Assembly: GCF_030719215.1 (NCBI RefSeq)
Contig: NZ_CP120983.1
Location: 558,001 to 622,000, forward strand
Direction: 5' to 3'
Origin: Streptomyces sp. Alt3
GTDB lineage: Bacteria; Actinomycetota; Actinomycetes; Streptomycetales; Streptomycetaceae
Length of the DNA stretch: 64,000 nt
This document shows positions 9,129 to 17,525 of the stretch, piece after piece. Under the pieces are notes generated by a model that did no database searches, was not told the origin of the DNA, and saw only the letters and a program-made list of their open reading frames with translations. Numbering within the stretch: the stretch's first letter is position 1; each line of letters begins with the position of its first letter. Made by a program: the position numbers and the translations under genes.

Positions 9129-9405
9129 ATGGATGTTTCGCAAATCGTTTTCGGCATCGACGGTTTCGGAGACCGGCCCCGAAGCGACCAGGGCGTGATC
9201 GTCTCGCACGCCCAGGCGATCCGCGCTGCGGTGACCGAAGCGGTCCTTGCCGACCAGGCCGGGATCGACGTCGTCGCGTTGGGCCGGGACCCTCGAGGCA
9301 GTTGTGGGTGCGTCCGACGGCGTTGCGTTTCTCGTAGCGCTCGTCGAAACCCCGGGTACGGACTCGTACTACGGTGGACGCAACAAGGACGTCACAGCTC
9401 GATGA
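9129..9405 (+). pseudogene. Truncated LLM-class flavin oxidoreductase fragment
   Basis: ATG at 9129 opens about 54 codons that match the N-terminus of luciferase-like (LLM) oxidoreductases: IVFGIDGFGD, then SHAQAIRAAVTEAVLADQAG and IDVVALG. The homology stops where the family continues with its GEHHR box. From 9289 another frame reads LEAVVGASDGVAFLVALVE and TPGTDSYYGGRNKDVTAR before a stop at 9403. I do not recognise this tail; it is probably the end of a second deleted gene. The region is visibly less GC-rich than its neighbours. Confidence 0.6.
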
Positions 9406-9429
9406 TCGCGATCACGTATGGAGACCCGA

Positions 9430-10722
9430 ATGCGGCCGATAATTCCCGACTATCTGGCCGAGGTGCTCGGAGATGTGGAGCCGGACACGTCCGGAGAACC
9501 GGCGGGATACATCCCTGAACTCGCGACTGCGGACACCAAGTACCTCGGCGCGGCCTTTGCCATGCTCGACGGGGAGGTATACGGCGCCGGTGACATCGAT
9601 ATCGAGTTCACGATCCAGTCGATCTCCAAACCGTTCGTGTACGCCCTTGCACTGTCCGATCGCGGATTCGACTCCGTGGTCGCCAAAGTGGGGGTCGAGC
9701 CCTCCGGAGAAGCGTTCAACGAGATTTCACTCGAAAGTGGCACCGGGCGCCCCCTCAATCCCATGATCAACGCCGGCGCGATCACCGTCCACTCGCTGGC
9801 CGGCGCAGAGGACCTGGATCCGGCAGGTCGCGTGGAGCGCGTACTTCGCGGCCTCTCGGCGTTCGCCGGTCGTCGGCTGAAGATGGATGAAGCGGTATAC
9901 GCGTCGGAGATCGAGCATGCGCACCGCAACCTCGCCATTGCGCACATGCTCCGCAGCCACGACATCCTCACCGGGGACGCGAGAACCGTCGTGGACGGCT
10001 ACACCCGTCAGTGTTCCGTCCTCGTCACCGCGCGAGATCTGGCCATGATGGCCGCTACGTTGGCCAACCGCGGGATGAATCCTCTCTCGGGTGAGCAGGT
10101 GGTGCCTGAAGCGGTGGTACGTCAGGTGCTGAGTGTCATGTTCAGCTGCGGAATGTATGACGCGGCCGGTGACTGGGGGACCCAGGTCGGAATCCCGGCG
10201 AAGAGCGGGGTGGCCGGGGGCCTGATCGGCGCGCTCCCGGGACAGGTCGGCATTGCCACGTTCTCACCCCGACTGGACGTTCACGGGAACAGCGTTCGCG
10301 GGGTGTCACTGTTCGAACGATTCTCCTCGGACATGGGTCTGCATGTGATGGAGGTTCCCCCCGCCGCGCTTGCGGTCCTGCGTTCCAACCACGTCGTAGG
10401 CAGCGGACCGAACGCACTTCGGGTCCTGGAACTGCAAGGTGGAATCGGCTTTGCCGGAGCCGAGAGAGTCGTCAAGGAAGCCGTGGACAACCCGCCTTCG
10501 GAAGTCAAGGTGGCTCTGGACCTGACAAGGGTCTACTCGATCGACGACGTGGCACGGCGCATGCTGCTCGAGATCGCACGCCGGCTGACGCTGAGTGGTC
10601 ACGACGTCTACCTCGTCGACCCGGAATCGATCATGAAGGACCCCGATCCCGGCGACGGTGGCCGAGTCACAGTCGTGGACAGCGTGGATCAAGCCGCGAT
10701 TCCGATGGGGGCGGTTCAGTAA
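9430..10722 (+). CDS. glsA: Glutaminase with C-terminal STAS-like domain
   Basis: Hydrolyses glutamine to glutamate and ammonia (serine-dependent beta-lactamase-like glutaminase). The nucleophile is in FTIQSISKPFVYALAL (S-x-x-K). GRPLNPMINAGAI, the catalytic tyrosine region and GIPAKSGVAGGL are all family signatures. After about residue 305 a STAS-like tail (LRVLELQGGIGFAGAERVV then VALDLTRVYSIDDVAR) is present, as in many actinobacterial glutaminases of about 430 residues. I start at ATG 9430, which has GGAG six bases upstream; an ATG four codons earlier has none. Codon use is less GC3-biased than in neighbouring genes, suggesting later arrival. Confidence 0.9.
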   Translation: MRPIIPDYLAEVLGDVEPDTSGEPAGYIPELATADTKYLGAAFAMLDGEVYGAGDIDIEFTIQSISKPFVYALALSDRGFDSVVAKVGVEPSGEAFNEISLESGTGRPLNPMINAGAITVHSLAGAEDLDPAGRVERVLRGLSAFAGRRLKMDEAVYASEIEHAHRNLAIAHMLRSHDILTGDARTVVDGYTRQCSVLVTARDLAMMAATLANRGMNPLSGEQVVPEAVVRQVLSVMFSCGMYDAAGDWGTQVGIPAKSGVAGGLIGALPGQVGIATFSPRLDVHGNSVRGVSLFERFSSDMGLHVMEVPPAALAVLRSNHVVGSGPNALRVLELQGGIGFAGAERVVKEAVDNPPSEVKVALDLTRVYSIDDVARRMLLEIARRLTLSGHDVYLVDPESIMKDPDPGDGGRVTVVDSVDQAAIPMGAVQ

Positions 10723-10987
10723 AGGACGGCCTCCCCCATGAAGTGACGGTGGATGAACGGCCGTTGCCCTGACCGCTTCTCATGACGCGGAACCGCGCCG
10801 TCGCGGCCGACGAGCCGTAGGTGACGCCGAGCCGGCCTCGAGGCGGTACGTACGCTCCGTCGTCTTCTTCGTGGTTCCGCGACGGGGCCGCTGGACTCCG
10901 GGCTCGGTGCCGCTGTCCCCTTGTCGGCGGTGCTCACGGCTCCGTCCGGCTGATCGTTCAAGAATCCGACAGGACGAGAAGAGTGTG

Positions 10988-11368
10988 GTGACCAACATGA
11001 CGACGAACTTCACCCCGCTGGACCGTTACATAGGTCTGTCCGACCGGGCGGTCCACGACGAAGCGGCGCTGAACGAAGCGCTGGCGCTCTTCGCGGCGGA
11101 CGCAACCGTCCAGATCGGCCCGGAGCCGGCGCACGGCAGTGAGGCCATCGCCGCCTTCTACCATGCCCACTTCGCCGATCACGCCGAGATGAAGCACTTC
11201 TGGAACACCACGGTCCTTGATGACGGCACCCTCAGGGCCGAGTGGGTCTGCGCGGCACGCAAGACGGACGGCAGCCTCATCACCGTCGCCGGGGTGGAAC
11301 ACGCCACGCTCGACGCTCAGGGCCTCATCAGCCATCTCCGTAACGAGTTCACCCGCCTCCCCGGCTGA
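10988..11368 (+). CDS. SnoaL/NTF2-like protein
   Basis: A 126-residue cone-shaped alpha+beta barrel candidate of the SnoaL-like/NTF2 superfamily, typically small cyclases, isomerases or stress proteins. Matching features are an N-terminal helix, LALFAADATVQIGPEPAHG, an AIAAFYHAHFAD helix, then strands ending GLISHLRNEFTRL. The GTG at 10988 has GAGAAG nearby; ATG at 10997 is the alternative. The 265 bases before it hold no gene. Substrate unknown. Confidence 0.75.
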   Translation: MTNMTTNFTPLDRYIGLSDRAVHDEAALNEALALFAADATVQIGPEPAHGSEAIAAFYHAHFADHAEMKHFWNTTVLDDGTLRAEWVCAARKTDGSLITVAGVEHATLDAQGLISHLRNEFTRLPG

Positions 11369-11477
11369 GCCGGCCGGGGGCTGTCCGGTCGGCGGCTCCT
11401 CCAGGAATGGGACGTGCCCCAAGGTCGCCCCGCCCACGGGATGCGCGGGGCGCGCCGGTGCGACCCTTGTGTGACCC

Positions 11478-11514
11478 ATCGATAATCGATAGATTCCCAT
11501 CGTTGCTCGATGGG
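11478..11514 (+). promoter_or_regulatory. Candidate operator of the DUF2975/XRE operon
   Basis: Two dyads side by side: ATCGAT-A-ATCGAT (11478-11490) and CCCATCG-N5-CGATGGG (11496-11514), the second ending 11 bases before the start codon. Both share the ATCG core, as expected of adjacent sites for one repressor. The small XRE protein two genes on is the obvious candidate. Confidence 0.5.
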
Positions 11515-11524
11515 AGATGGAGAC

Positions 11525-12016
11525 ATGGGGAAGCTGACCGTGCGCGCGCTGCGCGCCGTGCTGGTGGTGGTGCTCGCCGGCACCCTGTTCGTACAGGCAT
11601 TGATGCTGTGGGCGTCGGTCAGCGGGAACGACCCCGAGGACGGGTCGCTCCCGCTGACCGCGCTGCGCGTGATCACGGTCCTGGGCATCGGAACGGCTCA
11701 GGTCGCCGTGGTCTGTGTATGGCGACTGGTCACGATGGTGCGACGCGGAACCGTGTTCTCCCACGCCGCCTTCCGGTACGTGGACGTCATCATCGGCGCG
11801 ATCGTCGCGGCTGCCCTCGTGTGGTTCGCGGTCACGGCACTGAACGCTCCCAGCCAGCGCGACGACCCGGGCGTCACCCTCATCATGGGCGGGGTCGGCA
11901 TGGCCGTCCTGGGGGTCGCGCTCATCGTGCTCGTGCTGCGGACGCTGCTCGCCCAGGCCGTCGCCCGTGACGTCGAAGCGACTCGGATGCAGGCCGAGTT
12001 GGACGAGGTGATCTGA
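11525..12016 (+). CDS. DUF2975 membrane protein
   Basis: A 163-residue integral membrane protein with four hydrophobic segments (starting near residues 11, 50, 88 and 122), matching DUF2975. These proteins are nearly always encoded directly upstream of a short YozG-like XRE regulator, as here (the stop and next start share TGATG). Biochemical role unknown. ATG at 11525 is taken because an upstream ATG at 11510 lies inside the promoter dyad. Confidence 0.85.
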   Translation: MGKLTVRALRAVLVVVLAGTLFVQALMLWASVSGNDPEDGSLPLTALRVITVLGIGTAQVAVVCVWRLVTMVRRGTVFSHAAFRYVDVIIGAIVAAALVWFAVTALNAPSQRDDPGVTLIMGGVGMAVLGVALIVLVLRTLLAQAVARDVEATRMQAELDEVI

Positions 12017-12237
12017 TGCCGATCGCCGTCGACATCGATGTGATGCTGGCCAGGCGGAAGATGTCGGTGGGCGAACTCGCGGACCGCGTGGGAATCACGC
12101 CCGCCAACCTGGCGGTGCTCAAGAACGGCCGCGCCAAGGCGGTGCGCTTCGCGACGCTCGCCGCGCTCTGCGAGGTGCTCGAGTGCCAGCCGGGCGACCT
12201 GCTCCGCTGGGAGGCCGAGGACGCGGCGGGCGGATGA
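12016..12237 (+). CDS. Short XRE/Cro-family regulator (YozG-like)
   Basis: A 73-residue single-domain helix-turn-helix protein: MLARRKMSVGELADRVGI, then TPANLAVLKNGRAKAVRFAT, ending CEVLECQPGDLLRWE. This is the standard form of the regulators paired with DUF2975 membrane proteins. The start overlaps the previous stop by one base. It probably binds the ATCG dyads at 11478-11514 and controls its own operon. Confidence 0.92.
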   Translation: MPIAVDIDVMLARRKMSVGELADRVGITPANLAVLKNGRAKAVRFATLAALCEVLECQPGDLLRWEAEDAAGG

Positions 12238-12483
12238 CTGGACGAGCGTGCCTGCGCACCGCGACGCGACCGGGACGTCGCGGCCGCGTACTCCGAGCGG
12301 CGCCGACAGCACGGCAGGGGCGGCGGGCACCCCGGCCGGGTTCCCGAGGCAGTGGTGGAAGGCCCCCGGGCCCATAACGATCTAAGTATCCACGCGTGCG
12401 CGACCGAGTATGCGCACTCAACGCACAACACCCCTCCGGCGGCAGGGTGGTGGCAGACCGAACCACTGGAGAGGATCCACCAC

Positions 12484-12822
12484 ATGTCCCGGAGAACGAA
12501 CCGCCCCGCCACCCGCCTCCGGCCCGGAAGGGCGCGCGTCGTCGCCGCTGCTCTCACCGGTGTTGTCGCCGTCGTGGCACTGACCGGATGCGCCGGCTTC
12601 GAGTACCGGGAGGACGTCTGCAACGGCGGCGAGTACCCCGTCCTGTCCGTGGGCGGAACCGGCTCCGCCTGTGTCCGGGACGCCGAGGAGCCTCCCGCGG
12701 GATACGTGCGTTATCCGGAGGGCAAGGTGCCGCAGCAGGTCGACGACAAGTGGGACGTGTACTGGGACACCCACACGCTCGACAAGGACGGAAACACCGT
12801 CGCCGCCCCGGACGCGGGCTGA
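12484..12822 (+). CDS. Small lipoprotein (112 aa)
   Basis: A basic N-terminus and hydrophobic segment end at a lipobox (VVALTGCAGF, Cys about residue 36), predicting a lipid-anchored exported protein. The mature part has two cysteines (EDVCNGGEYPVL and GSACVRDAEEPP) that could pair, and a conserved-looking tail (KWDVYWDTHTLDKDGN). It resembles the small Streptomyces lipoproteins typified by SCO0607 (recalled, not searched). ATG at 12484 has GGAGAGG upstream. Followed by a very long hairpin. Function unknown. Confidence 0.8.
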   Translation: MSRRTNRPATRLRPGRARVVAAALTGVVAVVALTGCAGFEYREDVCNGGEYPVLSVGGTGSACVRDAEEPPAGYVRYPEGKVPQQVDDKWDVYWDTHTLDKDGNTVAAPDAG

Positions 12823-12838
12823 CCGGGGAGGCTCCCCC

Positions 12839-12900
12839 GGTCTGCCTCCTGTGATTCAGCCCGGGGGAACCTCACCGGGCTGAATCACAGGAGGCAGACC
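12839..12900. terminator. Exceptionally long perfect hairpin (26-bp arms)
   Basis: The arms at 12839-12864 and 12875-12900 are exact reverse complements with a ten-base loop (GGGAACCTCA). It starts 17 bases after the lipoprotein stop. Likely a transcription terminator, possibly working in both directions. The arm length and perfection exceed the other terminators in the window. Confidence 0.7.
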
Positions 12901-13038
12901 GACCCGCATGCCGTCCGCACCGCCCGCAGCGGCACGGACGGGCGGAAACGGCCCGGTGGCCCGTACGTGCGCTGGGCGCACCAAGGCAGACGGTGACAGC
13001 ATGGGAGGCGCGGGGAACGAACAGCGTGAGGAGCAGCC

Positions 13039-13962
13039 ATGCCTACCCGCCCGTCCGACGCCACGCAGGATCCGAGGACGGTCGTGGGTGTGGACGGGTC
13101 GGAGCGTGCCACGTCCGCCGCCCTTTGGGGCGCGGCGGACGCCGAGGCACATCGTCGGAGCCTGCTGCTCGTGCACGCCGCCGACCTCGACCGACTGGAC
13201 CGGTTCGCGTCGTTCGAGACGTCGGAACATCTGCGGGACGCGGGCAACTCGGTCCTGACGACGGCGGCGGAAGAGATCCGGAAGCGGTTCCCCGAGCTCG
13301 AGGTCGGCGTCAAGCTGAGCCGCAGGAAGCCGATCCCGGCTCTCCACGCGTCCGTCCGGCCCGGCAGCACGATCGTCGTCGGCAGCAGGGGCACCGGCGG
13401 ATTCGGTCCCCTTCTTCTCGGGTCGACCGGTCTGGAGGTCGTCATCGGCAGTCCCGCTCCCGTCGTGGTCGTGCGTGGTGAGCCCGAACGCGAGAACGCG
13501 CCGGTCACGGCTGCTGTGCGCGACGAGCACGATGTCCGGTGGCTGGTGCGTGCCGGACGGGAGGCACTGGCCCGCGAGCGCGCACTGCGGCTGGTGAACG
13601 TGCACAGTCTGTTTGCCCGGTTCGACGGGACCGCGCGGGACGAAACCGGGCGGGCCGCGGATCGCGGCGAAAAGCTCATGGCCGACCTGGCCTCCGGAAT
13701 CCGGGAGAGCGCCCCCGGTCTCGCCGTGGAGACCGAGGTGGTCGAGGCGCGGTCAGCCGCGTCCGCACTCGTCGAGGCGAGCCGGCACGCGGATCTCCTG
13801 GTCATGGGAAGCCATGAGCGGCGCGGTGTCTCCGTGCTGGGACTGGGTCATGTGGTGCACGCCCTCCTGCACCACTCCCGATGTCCGGTCGAGATCGTGC
13901 CGTACCGGCGTGACGACGAGAGCGGGGTCGTGGAGGAAGGGCTCAGGGACGACGAGGGCTGA
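13039..13962 (+). CDS. Universal stress protein with two Usp domains
   Basis: A 307-residue tandem UspA protein. The N-terminal domain opens VVGVDGSERATSAALWGA and ends with the ATP-binding loop GSRGTGGFGPLLLGST followed by PVVVVRGE. The second domain repeats the fold less faithfully (GSHERRGVSVLGLGH, then CPVEIVPY), so probably only the first binds nucleotide. Such proteins accumulate under stress, hypoxia or dormancy in actinobacteria. ATG at 13039 with GAGGAG upstream. Monocistronic here. Confidence 0.92.
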   Translation: MPTRPSDATQDPRTVVGVDGSERATSAALWGAADAEAHRRSLLLVHAADLDRLDRFASFETSEHLRDAGNSVLTTAAEEIRKRFPELEVGVKLSRRKPIPALHASVRPGSTIVVGSRGTGGFGPLLLGSTGLEVVIGSPAPVVVVRGEPERENAPVTAAVRDEHDVRWLVRAGREALARERALRLVNVHSLFARFDGTARDETGRAADRGEKLMADLASGIRESAPGLAVETEVVEARSAASALVEASRHADLLVMGSHERRGVSVLGLGHVVHALLHHSRCPVEIVPYRRDDESGVVEEGLRDDEG

Positions 13963-14129
13963 CGGCCGGCGCTGAATCGCATCCTTCGGACAGGGCCGCC
14001 TCGGGGCGGACCCCGTGGAGCGTGTCACGGAGGCGCCCGTCCCCGCCCGGCGGGCGGACCGACGCCGTGGCGTGCCGACAGGCAGCACCGGACCGGGCCC
14101 GCTTGTCATGTTCCCCCACCTGCGACTAC

Positions 14130-14300
14130 TGTCGCCTCGCCTTGGTGAACGGGAAATCCGGTGTGATGCCGGTGCGGCCCTCGCCACTGTGATCGGGAAG
14201 TCCGGCTCCGGCCCTCGCGGGCAGCCACTGGGTCCTTGTGACCCGGGAAGGCGGAGTTCGGGCGGTGTTACCCGTAAGCCAGGAGACCGGCCAAGGCACT
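14130..14300 (+). promoter_or_regulatory. Cobalamin (B12) riboswitch
   Basis: The leader of cbiM contains the conserved cobalamin aptamer pieces in order: GGTGAACGGGAAATCCGGTG, then GCGGCCCTCGCCACTGTGAT, an AGCCACTGG box, GGAAGGCG, and the closing CCCGTAAGCCAGGAGACCGG. High adenosylcobalamin should switch off the downstream cobalt transporter. The 40 bases between the aptamer and the ATG hold the expression platform and ribosome site. Confidence 0.92.
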
Positions 14301-14339
14301 TCAACCATCCACGAGGTGCTGGAGAGGGTCTGCTGAGCC

Positions 14340-15050
14340 ATGCACATAGCCGAGGGTTTTCTGCCTCCGGCGCACGCGATCGCCTGGGGTGTCGCGTCCG
14401 CGCCGTTCGTCGTCCACGGAGTCCGGTCACTTTCGCGTGAGGTCAGGGAGAACCCTGAGAGCACGCTGCTCCTGGGGGCCTCCGGGGCCTTCACGTTCGT
14501 CCTTTCCGCTTTGAAGATCCCCTCCGTGACGGGAAGTTGTTCTCACCCCACGGGTACGGGGCTGGGGGCCATCCTGTTCCGTCCGCCCATCATGGCGGTC
14601 CTGGGCACCATCACCCTGCTGTTCCAGGCCCTGCTGCTCGCCCACGGCGGTCTGACCACGCTGGGAGCCAACGTCTTCTCGATGGCGATCGTCGGCCCCT
14701 GGGCCGGATACGCGGTCTTCAGGCTGCTGCGCCGGTACGACGTGCCGCTGATGGTGGCGGTGTTCTTCGCTGCGTTCGTCGCCGACCTGTCCACCTACTG
14801 CGTCACCAGCGTGCAGCTGGCACTCGCCTTCCCGGACCCGGGCAGCGGGTTCATGGGCGCGCTCGGCAAGTTCGGCTCCATCTTCGCGGTCACCCAGATC
14901 CCGCTCGCCGTGAGCGAGGGTCTCCTGACCGTGCTGGTGATGCGGCTTCTCGTGCAGTCCAGCAAGGGTGACCTGACCCGGCTCGGCGTCTTCCTCGCAG
15001 GGAAGCGCGCCCGCACGGAGAAGGCCGAGACCGAGGCGGTGGCCCGATGA
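14340..15050 (+). CDS. cbiM: Cobalt ECF transporter substrate-binding membrane protein CbiM
   Basis: S-component of the CbiMNQO energy-coupling-factor importer for Co2+. The N-terminus [10 protein letters not shown] is the hallmark: after initiation the amino group and His2 form the metal site, which fixes the start. About six to seven membrane segments follow, with [28 protein letters not shown] and [16 protein letters not shown], all typical. B12 riboswitch control supports cobalt rather than nickel. 236 residues, first gene of cbiMNQO, overlapping cbiN by four bases. Confidence 0.95.
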   Translation: MHIAEGFLPPAHAIAWGVASAPFVVHGVRSLSREVRENPESTLLLGASGAFTFVLSALKIPSVTGSCSHPTGTGLGAILFRPPIMAVLGTITLLFQALLLAHGGLTTLGANVFSMAIVGPWAGYAVFRLLRRYDVPLMVAVFFAAFVADLSTYCVTSVQLALAFPDPGSGFMGALGKFGSIFAVTQIPLAVSEGLLTVLVMRLLVQSSKGDLTRLGVFLAGKRARTEKAETEAVAR

Positions 15051-15415
15051 ACAAGAACACGAGGATAAACGCTCTTCTCCTGTTCGTGGTGGCCGCGCTG
15101 GCCGTCCTGCCGCTGGCCCTCGGTCTCGGCGACGGCGAGGAGGAACCGTTCGTGGGCGCCGACGCGCAGGCCGAGACGGCGATCACCGAGATCGATCCCG
15201 ATTACGAACCCTGGTTCTCGCCGCTGTACGAACCGCCGTCCGGGGAGATCGAGTCGGCCCTGTTCGCCCTTCAGGCGGCGCTCGGGGCAGGCGTCCTCGC
15301 CTACTACTTCGGCCTGCGGCGTGGGCGCCGGCAGGGCGAGCTCCGTGCGACCGCGGGGCAGGACAGAGGGGGCGCCGACGGCGGTGCCGGGGAGTCGAAG
15401 GCCCGGAAGGCCTGA
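15047..15415 (+). CDS. cbiN: Cobalt transporter accessory subunit CbiN
   Basis: A two-span membrane protein of 122 residues with the CbiN layout: an N-terminal helix, an extracytoplasmic loop with [13 protein letters not shown] and [20 protein letters not shown], then a second helix ([11 protein letters not shown]). CbiN is thought to help load metal into CbiM. The C-terminal polar tail is longer than in enteric CbiN. Overlaps cbiM (ATGA) and lies six bases before cbiQ. Confidence 0.93.
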   Translation: MNKNTRINALLLFVVAALAVLPLALGLGDGEEEPFVGADAQAETAITEIDPDYEPWFSPLYEPPSGEIESALFALQAALGAGVLAYYFGLRRGRRQGELRATAGQDRGGADGGAGESKARKA

Positions 15416-15421
15416 GCCCCC

Positions 15422-16171
15422 ATGCTGCCGATCGACGCGGCGGCGCACAGCAGTCGCTGGCGCCGCCGCCATCCCGTGGACAAGGCCGTGCTCGGTCTGG
15501 GGCTCACGGTGCTGGCCATCTCGACTCCGCCCTGGCCAGGTGCGGTCCTGGTCCTCGTCGCCGCCCTGGCGGTGCTGCTGGGTCCTGCCGGCGTGACCGC
15601 CCGTCACCTGTGGCGGGCGTACCGGGTGCCTCTGGGTTTCTGCGTCACCGGGGCGGCCACGCTCCTCGTGCAGGTCGGCGGGCCGGAAGGGCTCGTCGCT
15701 CTCGACCCCGGGGGGCCACAGCGCGCAGGTGAGCTGCTGCTGCGCACCTCGGCCGCGTCCCTCGGGGTGCTGCTGTTCGCCTTCACCACCCCGATGTCCG
15801 ACCTGTTGCCCCGCCTGGTCAGGGCGGGGGTGCCCGCGCCGGTGGTGGACGTCGCCCTGGTGACGTACCGCATGAGTTTCCTTCTCCTCGATTCGGTGCG
15901 CCGGATCAGGGAGGCGCAGGCGGCCCGGCTCGGCCACACCACCCGGGCCGCGACCTGGCGGTCACTGGCGGGGCTCGGAGCCACCGCGTTCGTCAGGGCG
16001 TTCGACCGTGCGGCGCGGCTCCAGACGGGGCTTGCGGGGCGCGGTTACGACGGAACCCTGCGCGTCCTGGTGCCCGAGGCCCGCGTCTCCGTCCGGTTCG
16101 TGGCGCTGAGCGTCCTCCTGCTCGCGGTCCTCACCATCCTGACCTTCGTCCTGGAAAGGCCGCTGTCATGA
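15422..16171 (+). CDS. cbiQ: ECF transporter transmembrane T-component CbiQ
   Basis: A 249-residue membrane T-component coupling ATP hydrolysis to CbiM. It has about five hydrophobic segments plus the two cytoplasmic coupling helices with the Ala-Arg-Gly type motif, seen here as RRIREAQAARLG and LQTGLAGRGYDG. Start at ATG 15422 directly after cbiN. Overlaps cbiO by four bases. Confidence 0.92.
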   Translation: MLPIDAAAHSSRWRRRHPVDKAVLGLGLTVLAISTPPWPGAVLVLVAALAVLLGPAGVTARHLWRAYRVPLGFCVTGAATLLVQVGGPEGLVALDPGGPQRAGELLLRTSAASLGVLLFAFTTPMSDLLPRLVRAGVPAPVVDVALVTYRMSFLLLDSVRRIREAQAARLGHTTRAATWRSLAGLGATAFVRAFDRAARLQTGLAGRGYDGTLRVLVPEARVSVRFVALSVLLLAVLTILTFVLERPLS

Positions 16172-17043
16172 GCGGATCCGTGCTCCTCGCCCTGCGGGGC
16201 GCGTCCTTCGCGTACGAGGACGGTCCCGCCGTGCTCAGCGGCCTCGACTTCGAGGCACGCGAGGGGCGTGCGCTCGCCCTCCTCGGCCGCAACGGCAGTG
16301 GAAAGACCACGCTGATGCGGCTTCTCAGCGGCGGACTGCGCCCACGTGAGGGGCAGTTGACGGTCGAGGGGCGCCCCGTCACCTACGACCGGAAGGGGCT
16401 GACCCGGCTGCGCACCACCGTCCAGCTGGTGGTGCAGGACCCGGACGACCAGTTGTTCGCCGCGTCCGTCTCCCAGGACGTGTCGTTCGGGCCGCTGAAC
16501 CTCGGGCTGACCGACACCGAGGTGCGTGCCCGCGTGGACGAGGCGCTCGCCGCCCTCGACATCACCGCCCTGGCGGACCGGCCCACCCATCTCCTCTCCT
16601 ACGGGCAGCGGAAGCGGACCGCCATCGCCGGCGCGGTCGCGATGCGGCCCCGTGTGCTGATCCTCGACGAGCCGACAGCCGGCCTCGATCCGGACGGCCA
16701 GGAGCGACTGCTCGACACGCTCGGCTCGCTCCGGGACAGCGGAACCACCGTCATGATGGCCACCCACGACGTCGATCTCGCTCTGCGCTGGGCCGACGAT
16801 GCCGCACTCCTCACCCCGGCCGGCGTCCGGGCTGGGCCCGCGCCCGTGATGCTGGCCCGCACCGATCTCCTGGGGGAGGCGGGGCTGCGTCTGCCGTGGG
16901 GCGTCGCGGCTTCGCGACTGCTGCGCTCGCATGGCCTGTTGGGAGATTCGGAACCCGGTCCGCGCACCGCCGAGCAGCTCGCCGCGGACTTCGCCGCGCC
17001 GGTCCCCGCCGAGGGGACGACCACCGACGGCCGACGCCCCTGA
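16168..17043 (+). CDS. cbiO: ECF transporter ATPase CbiO
   Basis: The ATP-binding subunit of the cobalt importer, 291 residues. Walker A is LLGRNGSGKTTLMRLL, the Q-loop VVQDPDDQLFA, the signature LLSYGQRKRTAIAGA, Walker B VLILDEPTAGLD and the switch histidine in ATHDVDLAL. Last gene of the riboswitch-controlled operon. A variable tail of about 60 residues follows the ABC core. Confidence 0.95.
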   Translation: MSGSVLLALRGASFAYEDGPAVLSGLDFEAREGRALALLGRNGSGKTTLMRLLSGGLRPREGQLTVEGRPVTYDRKGLTRLRTTVQLVVQDPDDQLFAASVSQDVSFGPLNLGLTDTEVRARVDEALAALDITALADRPTHLLSYGQRKRTAIAGAVAMRPRVLILDEPTAGLDPDGQERLLDTLGSLRDSGTTVMMATHDVDLALRWADDAALLTPAGVRAGPAPVMLARTDLLGEAGLRLPWGVAASRLLRSHGLLGDSEPGPRTAEQLAADFAAPVPAEGTTTDGRRP

Positions 17044-17525
17044 GGGTCACCCCGCCGGAACACCTGAAGCAGGAGCCGGACCTGATGGCCCATCACCACC
17101 GGCACTCGGGATCCCGGCGGGAATCGGGCGCTCGGGAACGTTTCAGGGAACGAAGTGGTATTCGTACCGAAAGCCGAAGCCTCCGGGACGGACGGGGGCC
17201 GGGATGCGAGAGCGACAGCCGGTTCCGAATCCGATCCATTAATCCTCGGCCGCGTTTACCTCGGGTTTACAATCACCCACAGACCGAACCGATGTACGAA
17301 TATGCACATCGGCTCGCGACTGGCATATGCAGTAGCCACGCAGCCGCGGATGATCTCACATAGCGAGAACTGAACGTGAGGCACATCCCCAGGCCACGGG
17401 GGGTGAGCGAACGATTCAGCTCGTTCGGCATCGACTTTCGGACTCTTCACAAAGGATTAACTCGATAAGCACTTCGGCCTGTTAGCTTCCTGGAAGGAGA
17501 GTGACATCCATGAGGAGGTGAAGGG
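17044..17525. other. Intergenic region of 482 bp after cbiO
   Basis: No open frame looks protein-coding. The right third is markedly AT-richer than its surroundings (for example acaaaggattaactcgataa) and should hold the promoter of the secreted-protein gene at 17526. A four-codon unit ATG AGG AGG TGA (17510-17521), with its own GGAAGGAG upstream, sits just before that gene. Confidence 0.5.

Noticed and set aside
10723..10987. A gene between glsA and the SnoaL-like gene
   Set aside because: No frame has a ribosome site or protein-like composition; I see nothing in it.
11317..11764. Minus-strand frames (123 to 268 codons) opposite the SnoaL-like and DUF2975 genes
   Set aside because: They cross the operator dyads and have no ribosome site or recognisable domain.
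12238..12483. Small genes in the gap after the XRE gene
   Set aside because: Frames here are Arg/Gly-rich without ribosome sites; the stretch is probably promoter for the lipoprotein gene.
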